Translations under genes and position numbers: made by a program
Part shown: positions 56,838-64,000 of the stretch, one piece after another
Numbering within the stretch: position 1 is the first letter of the stretch
Layout of the letters: each line of letters begins with the position of its first letter
The notes under the pieces: generated by a model
Seen by the model: only the letters and a program-made list of their open reading frames with translations
Told to the model about the DNA's origin: nothing
The model's database searches: none
Source of the DNA: Notamacropus eugenii
Lineage: Eukaryota > Chordata > Mammalia > Diprotodontia > Macropodidae
Assembly: GCF_028372415.1 (NCBI RefSeq)
Contig: NC_092874.1
Span: 335,686,651 to 335,750,650 of the forward strand
Reading direction: 5' to 3'
Length of the DNA stretch: 64,000 bases

Positions 56838-57381
56838 GTGCCAGAACCAGTTTTTATTCCAATAATACATTACACCAGGTGCTGCTGGGACTGATGGGGA
56901 AGGAGCAGTGAGTCCAGAGTGAGGGGGCCCCAGGCAAGGGGAAGTGCAGGCCTGGGTAACAAGGTCAGAAAGCCCTAATAAGTCCTAGAGGGGAGAAGGG
57001 AGCAGAATGGGTCATGAGATGTGGAAGAAGCAACCTCCCATCTTTCCCTCACCCAGCACTGTCCCCTTCTGCCCGCTAGACCTTGGCGTACTCCCTCCCC
57101 AAACTCTTGAGATTCCCCCGGGCAAAGTTAGACACCTGCTTTGGCCACAGAACAGCTTAAGAAAACGGGGTGCAGGCAGACAGAAAGATCCTAGAAGCCT
57201 GAGAGGAATGGGAGAGAATGAAGCAAGGCATCCTCCCCAAACGTGAGGGCCGATGGCAACAGGGGCTGCTGAAGGCCCCTCCTCCTCTTCTCACAGGTAG
57301 GAAAACCCTTTTAAAGCTTGTGGTGATGTTAGCAGCCTTGACTCAGGGCAGGAAAAGCCTAAGCTAGTCGTCTGTACCAGG
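56838..57381 (-). other. FLII: FLII 3' UTR
   Basis: Continuous with the last coding exon, ending just past the minus-strand AATAAA at 56858-56853. No intron or repeat is evident in it. The 3' limit is estimated from the signal. Confidence 0.7.
56853..56858 (-). terminator. FLII: FLII polyadenylation signal AATAAA
   Basis: TTTATT on the + strand inside CCAGTTTTTATTCCAATAAT; canonical AATAAA on the minus strand, 524 bases after the FLII stop codon. Confidence 0.8.
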
Positions 57382-63856
<6,475 letters not shown>

Positions 63857-64000
63857 CTGGATTGCCAAAGGCAGGGGAAAAGGGGTGGAAGAGACCTCAT
63901 GAGCCCTGTACCAGTAAACCCCCTCACTTGAGACACCAACACCCCAACCCCAATTCTCCCCAGTGGCTACACAGATGAAGCTTTTCCCACCCAAACACGA

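Overview
The window looks like nuclear DNA of a therian mammal, most likely a marsupial. Exons are short and widely spaced with GT/AG boundaries, simple repeats are abundant, and tRNA-headed CORE-type SINEs, MIR-like SINEs and ancient LINE fragments fill most introns. The marsupial call rests on recognising the SINE heads and tails and is an inference, not a database result.

Two protein-coding genes lie tail to tail. LLGL1 (lethal giant larvae homologue 1, a WD40 polarity scaffold) runs on the + strand. Twenty coding exons are visible between 7156 and 51852, plus a non-coding last exon from 54427 to about 56320. All exon junctions keep frame and give a continuous 994-residue C-terminal product. 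Only the first ~60 residues are missing, and their exons must lie before position 1. FLII (flightless I, a leucine-rich-repeat plus gelsolin-repeat actin regulator) runs on the - strand. Its last eleven coding exons (63856 down to 57382) and its 3' UTR are present. They encode the C-terminal 511 residues, from about gelsolin repeat 3 to repeat 6, and the rest lies beyond 64000. The two poly(A) signals are only about 550 bp apart. Human LLGL1 and FLII are also neighbours (17p11.2), which supports the LLGL1 rather than LLGL2 assignment.

Layout: 1-7155, intron upstream of the first visible LLGL1 exon, with a hAT-like element, MIRs, a SINE, a (CA)n tract and RFX-like motifs. 7156-23096, first half of the LLGL1 propeller exons, with long repeat-rich introns. 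23097-40390, middle exons including the aPKC-target basic exon. 40391-51852, C-terminal exons with nested repeats and a Tigger-like inverted-repeat element. 51854-56320, last intron and 3' UTR. 56320-56840, short intergenic gap. 56840-64000, FLII.

The proteins act in separate cortical processes: LLGL1 in basolateral polarity with aPKC/Par6 and SNAREs, FLII in actin remodelling and nuclear receptor coactivation. Nothing here shows that they work together. No CRISPR, rRNA, true tRNA, operon or prokaryotic feature is present. I saw no clearly new biological system. The most unusual items are a frame-compatible alternative LLGL1 C-terminus, a Glu/Ala expansion in FLII, and several inverted-repeat mobile elements.
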